From CADEFX01 sp046154585 (GTDB lineage: Bacteria; Pseudomonadota; Alphaproteobacteria; Rhizobiales; Hyphomicrobiaceae): a DNA stretch of 64,000 bases. Location: assembly GCA_046154585.1 (NCBI GenBank), contig JBJXDX010000038.1, forward strand, positions 15,241 through 79,240, read 5' to 3'. How positions within the stretch are numbered: position 1 is the first letter of the stretch; each line of letters starts with the position of its first letter. A program made the translations under genes and the position numbers. Positions 25,083 to 33,304 of this stretch are shown in pieces. Under the pieces are notes generated by a model. That model ran no database searches. It was not told the DNA's origin and worked only from the letters and a program-made list of their open reading frames with translations.

Positions 25083-26915
25083 ATGCGACGAATTTTACCG
25101 CCCTGTGTGCTGATATGTGGGATTTTGGGAACCGCCAACGCGCAAAGTGAGCCGCAAGATAAGCTTTTCGACAGGCTGGTGGGGGAGGTCTCACCTGTTT
25201 CGGTCATCGAGCCCACCCAAATCGTTTCATCCGCTGAAACAACGGCTGTGCCGAACCGGCATGAACTGATCGAAAACACGACGCTCAGAACCACGTCGGC
25301 GGGACCGACCGATTTGGTTAAGGCGATCACGACGGACGAGTCCTCCAATGGCACCATGCCGTCAGCCGCCGGCAAGGCGTGGACTTGGCGCATTCTTCGC
25401 TTGGAATGGACCGACACCGACGAGCAGGGCTTCGAGGAGTTTGTCCGGCGCATCGGCGAGAGCGACTGCAAGACGATGCAGGAATGCCTCACGAGCCCGT
25501 CCGCCAATCCGCGCTTCCACGCGACCAACCCGCCTGACATGCGCTTCTTCGCCGATTGCGCTGACCTGCCCTATCTCCTTCGTGCTTATTACGCCTGGAA
25601 GAGCGGGTTGCCCTTTTCGTTCGCGAGCGCCATGCGTTCGCTGGGCTCACCCGGTGACATCCGCTACAACAACGGCAACCGGGTCAGCGCGCGCAAGGAC
25701 CTGATCGCGGCCGGCATCGACGCGCGTCGCGCCATCCCCGACATCACCACGCTCGTCACCACCGCGCAGTTCCGCACCGCGCCGGAGGCGACCGGCCAGC
25801 TCCTGCCGGACCAATACCCGGTCGGCATGACCCGCAGCAGCATCAAGCCCGGCACCATCATCTATGACGCCTACGGGCATATCGCTGTTGTTTACAACGT
25901 CACGCGCGAGGGCCGCGTGCTGTTCATGGATTCGCATCCCGACAACTCGCTCACGCGGGGACTATACGGCCGCGCCTTTCATCGGCAGGCCCCGTCCGTC
26001 GGCGGCGGCTTCAAGCGCTGGCGGCCGTTGAAGCTTGCGGGCGCCACGCGCCAGAGCGACGGCAGCTACACCGGCGGACGCGTCGAGCTCGCGCCAGATC
26101 ATCGGCTCAGCGACTGGTCCGATGAGCAATACTTCGGCACCGAGACACCTCGCACAACAGACTGGCGCGAGGCGCGTTTCACCATCAACGGCCGCGAGAA
26201 GGACTACTACCACTTCGTGCGCCTGCGCCTGGCACCTGCAGGCTTTCGCTACGATCCGATCGATGAAACGCGCGTCATGGTGCGCAACCTGTGCCGTGAC
26301 ATCCACTACCGGCGGGAGGCCATCGACTTCGCCCTCAAGGCGGGCTTGCATCGGCGCACGCCGCCGGCACGCCTGCCCTACAATATCTATGGCACGGACG
26401 GACCTTGGGAGATCTACTCCACGCCCTCGCGCGATGCCCGCCTCAAGACCGGCTTCAAGGAGCTGCGCGACGAGATAGCCCGCTTTCTCGAGCTGAATGC
26501 CCGCAACAGCGACGAAATCATCTACACAGGCACCGACTTGAAGCAGGACCTGCGCGAGGTATACGAGGCTGAAACCGCGGCCTGCACCGTCACTTACACG
26601 CGCAGCAATGGCACCCCCACCACGCTGACGTTCCGCGACGTCGCCGTGCGCCTTTTCGACCTGTCCTTCGATCCCTACCAGTGTGTCGAGCGCCGCTGGG
26701 GCGCGAGCACCGCGGAGGAGCTTGCAAGCTGTCCTGACGCGGACGTTAAAACGGCTTGGTATAACGCGCAGCAGCGCCTGCGTAATCAGATCGACCGCGT
26801 CTACGACGCCCGCATGGATTTCACGCTGGCCGACCTGAAGAAGAAACCACCCGGCAGCGGCGTCGACGCGCCGCCCGATATCAGCATCTCAGCACTGATC
26901 GACGGCGGGCACTGA
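25083..26915 (+). CDS. secreted protein with papain/NlpC-like catalytic signature, otherwise unrecognised
   Basis: A 610-residue protein with a signal peptide (MRRILPPCVLICGILGTANA, cleavage before QSEPQ). The middle region has an arrangement typical of papain-fold amidases: C159 in FFADCADLPYLLRAYYAWK at the start of a helix, H266 in YDAYGHIAVVYNV at the start of a strand, and D283 in LFMDSHPD. This resembles NlpC/P60-like and transglutaminase-like enzymes, so a periplasmic peptidoglycan or peptide amidase is a fair inference, not proven. The last 290 residues contain further paired cysteines and no motif I recognise. ATG 25083 is chosen because it opens the signal peptide; the frame upstream is not protein-like. 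It ends 19 bp from the convergent PhyH gene. Confidence 0.65.
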   Translation: MRRILPPCVLICGILGTANAQSEPQDKLFDRLVGEVSPVSVIEPTQIVSSAETTAVPNRHELIENTTLRTTSAGPTDLVKAITTDESSNGTMPSAAGKAWTWRILRLEWTDTDEQGFEEFVRRIGESDCKTMQECLTSPSANPRFHATNPPDMRFFADCADLPYLLRAYYAWKSGLPFSFASAMRSLGSPGDIRYNNGNRVSARKDLIAAGIDARRAIPDITTLVTTAQFRTAPEATGQLLPDQYPVGMTRSSIKPGTIIYDAYGHIAVVYNVTREGRVLFMDSHPDNSLTRGLYGRAFHRQAPSVGGGFKRWRPLKLAGATRQSDGSYTGGRVELAPDHRLSDWSDEQYFGTETPRTTDWREARFTINGREKDYYHFVRLRLAPAGFRYDPIDETRVMVRNLCRDIHYRREAIDFALKAGLHRRTPPARLPYNIYGTDGPWEIYSTPSRDARLKTGFKELRDEIARFLELNARNSDEIIYTGTDLKQDLREVYEAETAACTVTYTRSNGTPTTLTFRDVAVRLFDLSFDPYQCVERRWGASTAEELASCPDADVKTAWYNAQQRLRNQIDRVYDARMDFTLADLKKKPPGSGVDAPPDISISALIDGGH

Positions 26916-26934
26916 CCCGCCGCCGACTGTTATG

Positions 26935-27735
26935 TTATTCCGCCGCCACGCGATAGCGCCTCGCGTACTCCATCAATGCATCGTCGGCGCACGCCTTGAT
27001 CGGCGTGAAGTCGCGGTGGGCGATGAACTCCGGCCGCTTGAACTGCGTGATGTGGTTGGAGACTGCGCACAGCGTCAGATACACAATCTTGCGCGGATAG
27101 GGCGTGATGTTGGACGGCGACGCGTGCGCCAGGTTGCCGTGGAACATCAGCACCGTACCGGGCTTGCCGGTCGGCGCGACGATGCCGCCTTCGTCAACGA
27201 GCTTGGTCACCGTCTCGTTGTCGAGCGTCCACAGCGGATAGCTGGTCGTGGCCTTGTCGTGCCCGGCCGCCAGCGTGCCCTGCTTGTGGCTCTTGGGAAT
27301 GAACATCAGCGGGCCGTTGATCGGCATCACCTCGTCGAGGAACACCGAGATGTTCATGGCGCGCGCCTCCGGCATGCCGTCGTCCCGCTTCCAGGTGCCG
27401 TAGTCCTGATGCCACTGCCACACCTCGCCGTCGAACGGCGCCTTGGCGTTGATCTTGAACTGATGCATGTAGACCGGCTCGCCGAAGAACTGCTCAAGCG
27501 GCTCGATCAAGCGTGGATGCCGGCCCAGAATTCCGAACGCCTCGTTGTAGGTATGTGCAGCAAATGCCGTGCGCGGCGCACCCGACTTCTCGCGCCAGAC
27601 TTCCTCGCGGCTGGACTTGTAGATCTCCTCGGCCTCTGCCCGCAGAACCGCCATCTCCTCGCCGGAGAAGCAGTTCTGCATCACGATGTAACCCTGCTCG
27701 TCGAAGTCCTTGAGCTGTTGCTGCGTGAGCTTCAT
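26935..27735 (-). CDS. phytanoyl-CoA dioxygenase (PhyH) family protein
   Basis: A 266-residue iron(II)/2-oxoglutarate dioxygenase. The facial triad is visible: H109 and D111 in WQWHQDYGTW, and H204 in NLAHASPSN; a conserved R in YPRKIVYLT would bind 2-oxoglutarate. Members hydroxylate fatty acyl-CoAs, ectoine or other small molecules; this one cannot be assigned. ATG 27735 follows AGGAGGAG. It is the second gene after a GntR regulator (20-bp gap), suggesting that regulator and oxygenase form one ligand-induced operon. Confidence 0.9.
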   Translation of the reverse strand: MKLTQQQLKDFDEQGYIVMQNCFSGEEMAVLRAEAEEIYKSSREEVWREKSGAPRTAFAAHTYNEAFGILGRHPRLIEPLEQFFGEPVYMHQFKINAKAPFDGEVWQWHQDYGTWKRDDGMPEARAMNISVFLDEVMPINGPLMFIPKSHKQGTLAAGHDKATTSYPLWTLDNETVTKLVDEGGIVAPTGKPGTVLMFHGNLAHASPSNITPYPRKIVYLTLCAVSNHITQFKRPEFIAHRDFTPIKACADDALMEYARRYRVAAE

Positions 27736-27755
27736 GGGTCTCCTCCTGTCGTTGC

Positions 27756-28463
27756 TTATGGACTTTGTTGCGTATGCTCGGTCGCCCTCAATCGCTCGAG
27801 GCGTCGCGCCGTGTCCTCGCCGGCGCCAGCCACATGATGGCGCATCAGCGTCGCCGCCTTGTCGGGTTTGCCTTCCAGAACCGCCGCCAGAACGAGCGCA
27901 TGCTCGCTCCACACGCGCTGGCGGATTTTTGGATCGGTCAGAACCGATCCCATAGAGCGCATGAAATGCGGCCACTGATCCGAGATCGTTTCGGTGATCG
28001 CCGTGTTGCCCGACATGAGATGCAGCACGGAATGAAAGGCCACATCGGCATCGACGAGATCGACGATCTTGGCATCAGCACCAAGGTTTGCCCCCTTGGT
28101 CAACGCCTCTTGCGCCGCTCTGCGCTCGCGCTCCGTCAGCTTCCCCGCCGCCGCACGCCGGGCGGCGAGCTCCGCTGCCAGCCCCTCGAGCGACTCGCGC
28201 ACCTGGTAGAGATCGCGAATGCGCTGCGCATCGAGCGGGGCGACGATCAAGCCGCGCTTGCCGTGCTCGATGAGCAGGCCGCGGCGCCTCAGAAGTTGCA
28301 GGGCATGGCTGACAGGTTGGCGCGAAACGCCGAGCCGGGTAGCAATGCTTTCTTGGGTCACGCGCGTGCCAGGCGCGAGCGTTCCATCAACGATCGCGGC
28401 CAGAAGCCGGTCATGCACCTGGTCGATGAGGTCGGGCGACGCCGTGAGGGCAATCAGCGACAA
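27756..28463 (-). CDS. GntR family transcriptional regulator (FCD subfamily)
   Basis: A 235-residue repressor-type protein. The winged helix at the N-terminus reads VHDRLLAAIVDGTLAPGTRV then LGVSRQPVSHALQLLRRRGL. The C-terminal FCD ligand domain has the usual metal-site pattern: D in VDADVAFHSVLHLMSGN, and later H in EHALVLAAVLEGKPDKAATLMRHH. Such regulators sense organic acids or similar metabolites. A perfect 16-bp palindrome at 28511-28526, 48 bp upstream of the start, is the probable operator, so autoregulation and control of the downstream PhyH gene are likely. Confidence 0.92.
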   Translation of the reverse strand: MSLIALTASPDLIDQVHDRLLAAIVDGTLAPGTRVTQESIATRLGVSRQPVSHALQLLRRRGLLIEHGKRGLIVAPLDAQRIRDLYQVRESLEGLAAELAARRAAAGKLTERERRAAQEALTKGANLGADAKIVDLVDADVAFHSVLHLMSGNTAITETISDQWPHFMRSMGSVLTDPKIRQRVWSEHALVLAAVLEGKPDKAATLMRHHVAGAGEDTARRLERLRATEHTQQSP

Positions 28464-28510
28464 ACCAAAACCCTCCCAAGAAAAGCATGTCCTTTTCGGG
28501 AGTTTATAGA

Positions 28511-28526
28511 ATTCTGAATTCAGAAT
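28511..28526. promoter_or_regulatory. probable GntR operator: perfect 16-bp palindrome
   Basis: ATTCTGAATTCAGAAT is perfectly self-complementary and AT-rich, lying between the MATE stop (28551) and the GntR start (28463). The position, just upstream of the regulator, and the length and composition fit an FCD-type GntR binding site. Confidence 0.65.
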
Positions 28527-28550
28527 GCAATCGATTTTCGAGGACAGATC

Positions 28551-29975
28551 CTATGGGGCCGCCGGCACCTCCGGCAGGTAGCCACGCATTGTCAGCACGT
28601 GGAACCGCCAGATCAGCAGCACCGCATAGATCGCGAGCCCCAGCGAAAGGCCGATCCAAACGCCGAGTGCCCCCAATCCCACGGGAAAGGCCAGCCAATA
28701 GCAGCTGACAAAGCCGATCCCCCAGAAGCTGACCGCGGCGAAAAGCAGAGGCAGACGCGTGTCGTTGAGGCCGCGCAAGGCGCCGGCCGCGACAGTCTGC
28801 ACACCGTCGGCAATGAAGAACGTCATGCCCATGACCAGCAGCAGTGCGGCCAGCGCCACAGTCTCGGCTGCAGCTGCATTCGCGTCAGGTCCAAGAAAGA
28901 GCAGCGGAATCTGGTGCCGCGTCAGCGCGACGAGCGCAGTCGCGCCGGCCATGAACACGGCGCCGAGACCGATGGCGACCAGTCCAGCGCGACGGCTTGC
29001 TGGCGCGTCACCACGTCCGACCGCCTGGCCCACACGCACCGTTGCGGCAAGCGAGATGCCGAATGGCACCATGAACATCACCGCAGCCGTCTGCAGCGCA
29101 ATCTGGTGCGCGGCAAGCGCCGTCGTGCCGATACGCCCCATCAGCAGCGCCGCGGCCGCGAACACGCCGAACTCCAGCAGGTACGAGCCCGAGATCGGCA
29201 AGCCCACGGCCAGCAGCTGGCGGAACAGCATGGGATCGAAGCGCCAGAACCGGCCCAACACGCGGTATTTCTTGAACGGATGGCGGGCATAGCACACCCA
29301 CACGGCAACAGCGCACATGGCAAGGTTCACGAAGGTCGTCGCCAGGCCCGCGCCCAGCAGATCGAGCTCCGGCAGGCCGAACGCGCCGTAGATCAGCGCA
29401 TAGGCCAGCACGCCGTTCGCTGGAATGGCGGCCAGCGTGATCCATAGCGCCGGCTCCGGCCGGTTCACCGCGCTCATGAAATTGCGCAGTGCCATGAAGG
29501 CCCAGGCCGGTACCAGGCACCAGCAGAGGCCCGACAGGTAGCGGTGGGCAAGGGCTGCCGCGTCCGGCGCTTGCCCAAGTGCCAGCAGGATTTCTTCGCC
29601 CCACAATTGGATTGCCGTTAGCGGAATGCCCGCGATCACGGCCGCCCACAAGCCGACACGCAGGGACCGGCGCACCATGCGCGGCTCGCGCGCGCCGAAA
29701 GCCTGCGACGCGAGTGGTGCCACGGCCGCGACGAGACCCATGCCGACGGTAAAGGCTGCAAATAGCACCGTGTGCGCCAGCGCCGTAGCGGCGACGACCT
29801 TGTCGCCCAGGCGGCCCAGCAGAATCATATCGGTCGTCATCATCGCGACCTGGCCCAACTGGGTCAGCGCCATGGGCGCCGCCAGCCGAACGGTCTCGGT
29901 CAGCTCGGTGCGAAAAACGGTTCCGTTCGCCGATGCATCAGCACCGGCGGTTGTCATGCTGCCAGATGAGGTCAT
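28551..29975 (-). CDS. MATE family multidrug efflux transporter
   Basis: A 474-residue twelve-span exporter of the MATE (NorM-like) family, which uses sodium or proton gradients to expel cationic compounds. Recognisable blocks: APMALTQLGQVAMMTTDMI, LGDKVVAATALAHTVLF, GLVAAVAPLASQAFGARE, and in the second half LAAHQIALQTAAVMFMVPFG and GAGLATTFVNL. The chosen start ATG 29975 (MTSSGSMTTAG) gives normal length; the frame is open for 38 more codons with no support. It lies upstream of gntR in the same direction with an 87-bp gap carrying the palindrome. Confidence 0.9.
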   Translation of the reverse strand: MTSSGSMTTAGADASANGTVFRTELTETVRLAAPMALTQLGQVAMMTTDMILLGRLGDKVVAATALAHTVLFAAFTVGMGLVAAVAPLASQAFGAREPRMVRRSLRVGLWAAVIAGIPLTAIQLWGEEILLALGQAPDAAALAHRYLSGLCWCLVPAWAFMALRNFMSAVNRPEPALWITLAAIPANGVLAYALIYGAFGLPELDLLGAGLATTFVNLAMCAVAVWVCYARHPFKKYRVLGRFWRFDPMLFRQLLAVGLPISGSYLLEFGVFAAAALLMGRIGTTALAAHQIALQTAAVMFMVPFGISLAATVRVGQAVGRGDAPASRRAGLVAIGLGAVFMAGATALVALTRHQIPLLFLGPDANAAAAETVALAALLLVMGMTFFIADGVQTVAAGALRGLNDTRLPLLFAAVSFWGIGFVSCYWLAFPVGLGALGVWIGLSLGLAIYAVLLIWRFHVLTMRGYLPEVPAAP

Positions 29976-30129
29976 GCGTGCAACATAGGCAGCAATGCCC
30001 AAAAGGGAAGCAGCAACGTGCCGCCGCCAATCACGATTGCTGACGTCGATTTGACATGCGTTGCGCGACCGCAGGATAGTTGTGCTCAATCAGTGCCCTT
30101 AAGGGGCCGCAGCCAGGAGGAGCGCGTCG

Positions 30130-31275
30130 ATGTCGCTCAAGGAAAAGGGCGCTATCACCGGCATCGGCGAGACCGCCTACTCGCGTGCCTCCGGAAAGAG
30201 CGTGCTGGCGCTGCAGCTTGAGGCTTCTCTTGCGGCCATCGCTGACGCCGGCCTCACGCCCAAGGACATCGACGGCATCATCGTCTACGGCTCGACGGTA
30301 GCCGAAGATTTCATCACCAATTTCGGTATCGCCGATCTGCGCTTTTCTGCCGTCACGCCGATGGGCGGCGCCAGTTCGGTCGCCGCCGTCCAGTGCGCCA
30401 TCGCCGCCATCAGCGCCGGCATCTGCAATCACGTGTTGATCCCGCTTGGCCGCAACGGCTCGTCGGGGGGACGCATCAGCACGCGCGTGCAGCAGATGCC
30501 GCAGTTCCGCACCATCGGTGAATTTGAGATGCCCGTCGGAGCCATCGCGCCCGCACAGCTTTACGCGCCGATGGCGCGCCGGCACATGGAGCTCTACGGT
30601 ACCACCAGCCGCCATCTGGCCGAGATCGCCGTCAACACGCGCAAGCACGCCCTCCTCAACGGCCGCGGCATGATGACGAAGCCGCTGACGGTCGAGGAGC
30701 ACCAGACCTCGCGCATGATCTCCGATCCGCTGCGCCTGTTCGACTGCTCGCTCGAAAGCGACGGCGGTTGCGCCATCGTGGTCAGCGCCGCCGAACGTGC
30801 GCAGGACATGAAGCAGCCAGCCGTGGTCGTGATGGGCGTCGCCGAAGGCCATCCCGATTCACCCAGTGCCATCACGCAGCGGCCCGATCTGACACGGCTC
30901 GGGCTCGCCAAAGCCGCACCAAAGGCTTTCAAGATGGCAGGCGTCTCGCACGCCGATATCGATGTCGCCGAGGTGTACGACTGCTTCACCTACATCGTTC
31001 TGTGCCAGCTCGAGGACATGGGCTTCTGCAAGAAAGGCGAAGGCGGGCCGTTCGTCATGGACGGCGCCATCGCGCTCGACGGCAAGCTGCCGCTCAACAC
31101 ACACGGCGGCCTTCTTAGTCAGGCCCACATGGCTGGGATTAATCACGTCGTCGAGCTGACGCGCCAGTTGCGCGGCGCCGCCGGCAAGGCGCAGGTCAAG
31201 GACGCGGAGATCGGCCTCGTCACTGGCTACGGCGACATGGGCGATGGCTCCATCGCCATCATGCGGAGGGCCTGA
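30130..31275 (+). CDS. thiolase-like / SCP2-type acyl-CoA enzyme (Ltp2-like)
   Basis: A 381-residue thiolase-fold protein: early GIGETAYSR, IDGIIVYGS, the nucleophile region TPMGGASSVAAVQCA, and the C-terminal NTHGGLLSQAHMAGINHV. The classical CASG nucleophile and GHP motif of biosynthetic thiolases are not conserved, as in the SCP2/lipid-transfer group, which includes non-thiolytic retro-aldolases such as Ltp2. The next two genes, a DUF35 zinc-ribbon and a MaoC-like hydratase separated by 2 and 3 bp, recall the hydratase/aldolase complexes of steroid side-chain degradation. So the likely job is carbon-carbon bond cleavage or formation on an acyl-CoA. ATG 30130 follows GGAGGAGC. Confidence 0.82.
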   Translation: MSLKEKGAITGIGETAYSRASGKSVLALQLEASLAAIADAGLTPKDIDGIIVYGSTVAEDFITNFGIADLRFSAVTPMGGASSVAAVQCAIAAISAGICNHVLIPLGRNGSSGGRISTRVQQMPQFRTIGEFEMPVGAIAPAQLYAPMARRHMELYGTTSRHLAEIAVNTRKHALLNGRGMMTKPLTVEEHQTSRMISDPLRLFDCSLESDGGCAIVVSAAERAQDMKQPAVVVMGVAEGHPDSPSAITQRPDLTRLGLAKAAPKAFKMAGVSHADIDVAEVYDCFTYIVLCQLEDMGFCKKGEGGPFVMDGAIALDGKLPLNTHGGLLSQAHMAGINHVVELTRQLRGAAGKAQVKDAEIGLVTGYGDMGDGSIAIMRRA

Positions 31276-31277
31276 CG

Positions 31278-31691
31278 ATGGAGTATTTGAAGCCGGTGCC
31301 CGAGCCCACGCCCGAGTCCAAGCCCTACTGGGACGCGCTCAACGAGGGACGGCTGGTGCTGCAGTCTTGCGGCGCCTGCGGAAAGGTGCGGCACTATCCC
31401 CGCCCGCTGTGCGACGCCTGCTACTCTTTCGATGTGCGCTGGATCGAGGCCAAAGGCACCGGCACGGTCCATAGCTGGACCGTGACGCATCACGCCTTCA
31501 ATCCCGGCTTCAAGACGGAGCTGCCGTACGTGCTCGTGACGGTGGACCTCGCCGAAGGCGTGCGCATGCAGGCGCCGCTGCGCGATGCGGATGCGGGTTC
31601 ACTCAAGCCCGGTCTCCCGGTGCGTCTGCAGATCGAGCTGGCACGGGATGGCCTGGCGCTGCCGGCGTTCGCTCTCGCGGCAAAGGCTTGA
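31278..31691 (+). CDS. DUF35 zinc-ribbon/OB-fold protein, acyl-CoA binding partner
   Basis: A 137-residue protein. The rubredoxin-like zinc ribbon is CGACGKVRHYPRPLCDACYSF (four cysteines at about 31, 34, 45, 48), followed by an OB-fold (GTGTVHSWTVTHHAFNPGF, YVLVTVDLAEGVRM). DUF35 proteins act as obligate partners of thiolase-like enzymes and bind the acyl-CoA. Starts 2 bp after the thiolase stop. Strong pairing with that gene supports a heteromeric complex. Confidence 0.92.
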   Translation: MEYLKPVPEPTPESKPYWDALNEGRLVLQSCGACGKVRHYPRPLCDACYSFDVRWIEAKGTGTVHSWTVTHHAFNPGFKTELPYVLVTVDLAEGVRMQAPLRDADAGSLKPGLPVRLQIELARDGLALPAFALAAKA

Positions 31692-31694
31692 GCG

Positions 31695-32561
31695 ATGGCA
31701 GCGACCGTCGACATCGATGATCTGCGCCGTCACATCGGCAAAACCGTCGAAGAGCACGATGTCGCCACTGCCGCGCCTTTGCACGGCCTGATCGTCACGT
31801 TCGATCGCGACGAGCCGCCGCCCAAGGAGGGAGACATTATCCAGCCGGGCTGGCACGGCGCGTACTTCCTACAGATGTCGCGCAAGGCAAAACTCGCGGC
31901 GGATGGCTTGCCGGTCGAATCGGCACTTCTACCGCCGATGCCGTTTCCGCGTCGCATGTATGCCGGCGCCGATATCGCCTTTCACGAACCCATCCGCGTC
32001 GGCGATCGCCTGCGGCGCGTGAGCGAGCTTACCGACATATCCCTGCGTGAGGGCAGCACAGGCGCCTTGATCTTCGTTACCCAGACGCGCAGCATCTTCA
32101 CGCCGCGCGGGCTCGCCGTCGTCGACCGCTGGCATACGGTGTTTCGCGAGGAAGTGTCCGCCGGCGCACAAAGTGCTACGCCGAAGCGCGATACGCCCGA
32201 AGGCGACCTCCCATGGCGGCGCACCATCGAGGTCGATCCCGTCTCGCTGTTCCGCTATTCGGCGCTGACCTTCAACCCGCATCGCATCCATTACGACCGG
32301 GGCTACGCGACGACCGCGGAAGGCTACCCAGGGCTCGTCGTGCACGGACCCTATTCGCAGCAATGCCTGCTGGACTTCGCGCGCGATCACGTGCCCGGCC
32401 GCCGGATGACGGCATTCACCCAGCGCGCGCGTGCCCCGTTGTTCGACACGTCACCCTTCACGCTCGTGGGCCGGCCCGCCGATGAGGGCCGCGGCGCGGA
32501 CCTGTGGGCCCTGACGCATCAGGGAACCATCGCCATGCAGGCGAAAGCCACCTTCGTCTGA
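31695..32561 (+). CDS. MaoC-like double hot-dog dehydratase (HTD2/mesaconyl-CoA hydratase-like)
   Basis: A 288-residue protein with an N-terminal FAS1-like dehydratase half (GADIAFHEPIRVGDRLRR) and a C-terminal hot-dog half holding the catalytic-type block YSALTFNPHRIHYDRGYATTAEGYPGLVVHGP, where D/H pairs protonate the acyl chain. Relatives hydrate mesaconyl-C4-CoA, itaconyl-CoA or other enoyl-CoAs. Starts 3 bp after the DUF35 gene, so it is the third gene of the acyl-CoA operon and would supply the hydroxyacyl-CoA for the aldolase-like step. Confidence 0.87.
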   Translation: MAATVDIDDLRRHIGKTVEEHDVATAAPLHGLIVTFDRDEPPPKEGDIIQPGWHGAYFLQMSRKAKLAADGLPVESALLPPMPFPRRMYAGADIAFHEPIRVGDRLRRVSELTDISLREGSTGALIFVTQTRSIFTPRGLAVVDRWHTVFREEVSAGAQSATPKRDTPEGDLPWRRTIEVDPVSLFRYSALTFNPHRIHYDRGYATTAEGYPGLVVHGPYSQQCLLDFARDHVPGRRMTAFTQRARAPLFDTSPFTLVGRPADEGRGADLWALTHQGTIAMQAKATFV

Positions 32562-32572
32562 TAGGCGGCGAA

Positions 32573-32597
32573 GGCAGGCGTGGAACTCACACCTGCC
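32573..32597. terminator. hairpin between convergent genes
   Basis: GGCAGGcGTG pairs with CACaCCTGCC around a 5-base loop, with one mismatch. It lies between the ends of the MaoC-like gene and the PRC-barrel gene and may stop transcription on one or both strands, but it lacks a T-tract. Confidence 0.35.
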
Positions 32598-32621
32598 GAC
32601 ACGGGCAAATAACGACCCGAT

Positions 32622-33038
32622 TTAGGCAGCCTTCGGCTTGGTGTAGGCGGGCGCCGACTGCAACTGATCCTTGGTCATATTGATCGTGAAGTACGGCTTG
32701 CCGTCGCTATGCAGCATGCGCTTCACCTGATCGGCGGTCATCGACACGGACTTTTGGCCGATGCCGAGGAACCCGCCGACGCCGATAATCACGGCCGTGA
32801 CCTTTCCACTCTCGTCGAGCACAAGATCACTGACGTCACCGACATTCTCGCCGGACATGTTGTAGACGCGGCCGTTCATGAAGTCGGACGCATGCCATGC
32901 ACCCTTGACCTCTTGCGTCGGAGGTGTGGGCTTAGTCTGCGTCACTGGAGGTGAGGTTTGCGTCGAGGGAGCTTGCTGAGCCTGGGCGGCGGCAGCAAGC
33001 AACGTCAGGACGGCAGCAGCGATGACAGAGGTGCGCAT
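32622..33038 (-). CDS. secreted PRC-barrel domain protein
   Basis: A 138-residue exported protein: signal peptide MRTSVIAAAVLTLLAAAAQA, a Pro/Thr/Gln-rich linker (STQTSPPVTQTKPTPPTQ), and a PRC-barrel domain (GRVYNMSGENVGDVSDLVL, VTAVIIGVGGFLGIGQKSV). PRC barrels are small beta-barrels that bind proteins or act in photosynthetic reaction centres and RNA processing; periplasmic versions are common in Hyphomicrobiales and uncharacterised. ATG 33038 has GGAGG 8 bases upstream. A second, cytoplasmic PRC protein lies at 59336-59701. Confidence 0.88.
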   Translation of the reverse strand: MRTSVIAAAVLTLLAAAAQAQQAPSTQTSPPVTQTKPTPPTQEVKGAWHASDFMNGRVYNMSGENVGDVSDLVLDESGKVTAVIIGVGGFLGIGQKSVSMTADQVKRMLHSDGKPYFTINMTKDQLQSAPAYTKPKAA

Positions 33039-33197
33039 CAGAAAACCTCCTTGAATCAATAAGAAAGCTGCCTCTCCAACCTGCCGCGACGCGCGTTGGT
33101 TCCAGGCCGGATCGGTGCGCGGAGGCGCCCCGCGAAAAAAAGTCTCAAAAAAATTTGCGGGTCGCGAATAAAGCCGTGGCTGACCCGTTGTTGTAGC

Positions 33198-33260
33198 GAT
33201 CCGCACCCCGCACGCGGATCAAATGGACAGGGCGCCTCTCCCCGCACGAGGCGCCCTTTT
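33198..33260 (+). ncRNA. candidate small RNA: twin hairpins with identical C-rich loops and terminator
   Basis: Hairpin 1 is GATCCGC-ACCCCGCAC-GCGGATC (33198-33220); hairpin 2 is GGGCGCCTC-TCCCCGCAC-GAGGCGCCC (33230-33256), followed by TTTTCT, a good intrinsic terminator. The stems are unrelated but both loops contain CCCCGCAC. No gene on the plus strand leads into this terminator: flanking genes (PRC, 2TM) are on the minus strand. That favours an independent short transcript rather than a gene terminator. Repeated C-rich loops able to pair with G-rich ribosome sites are known in other bacterial small RNAs. Start and promoter are not clear. Confidence 0.5.
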
Positions 33261-33304
33261 CTATGGCAACGTCAGCCGAATGCCGCCCGCTGCGGAAAGG
33301 GCGA

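Noticed and set aside
26932..27837. Open frame of about 301 codons on the plus strand opposite the PhyH-like gene
   Set aside because: PhyH has full catalytic motifs on the other strand.
33088..33145. Short CGCGG/CCGCG stem followed by an A-run upstream of the PRC gene
   Set aside because: T-tract lies before rather than after the stem on the minus strand, and the stem is only 5 bp; not a terminator.
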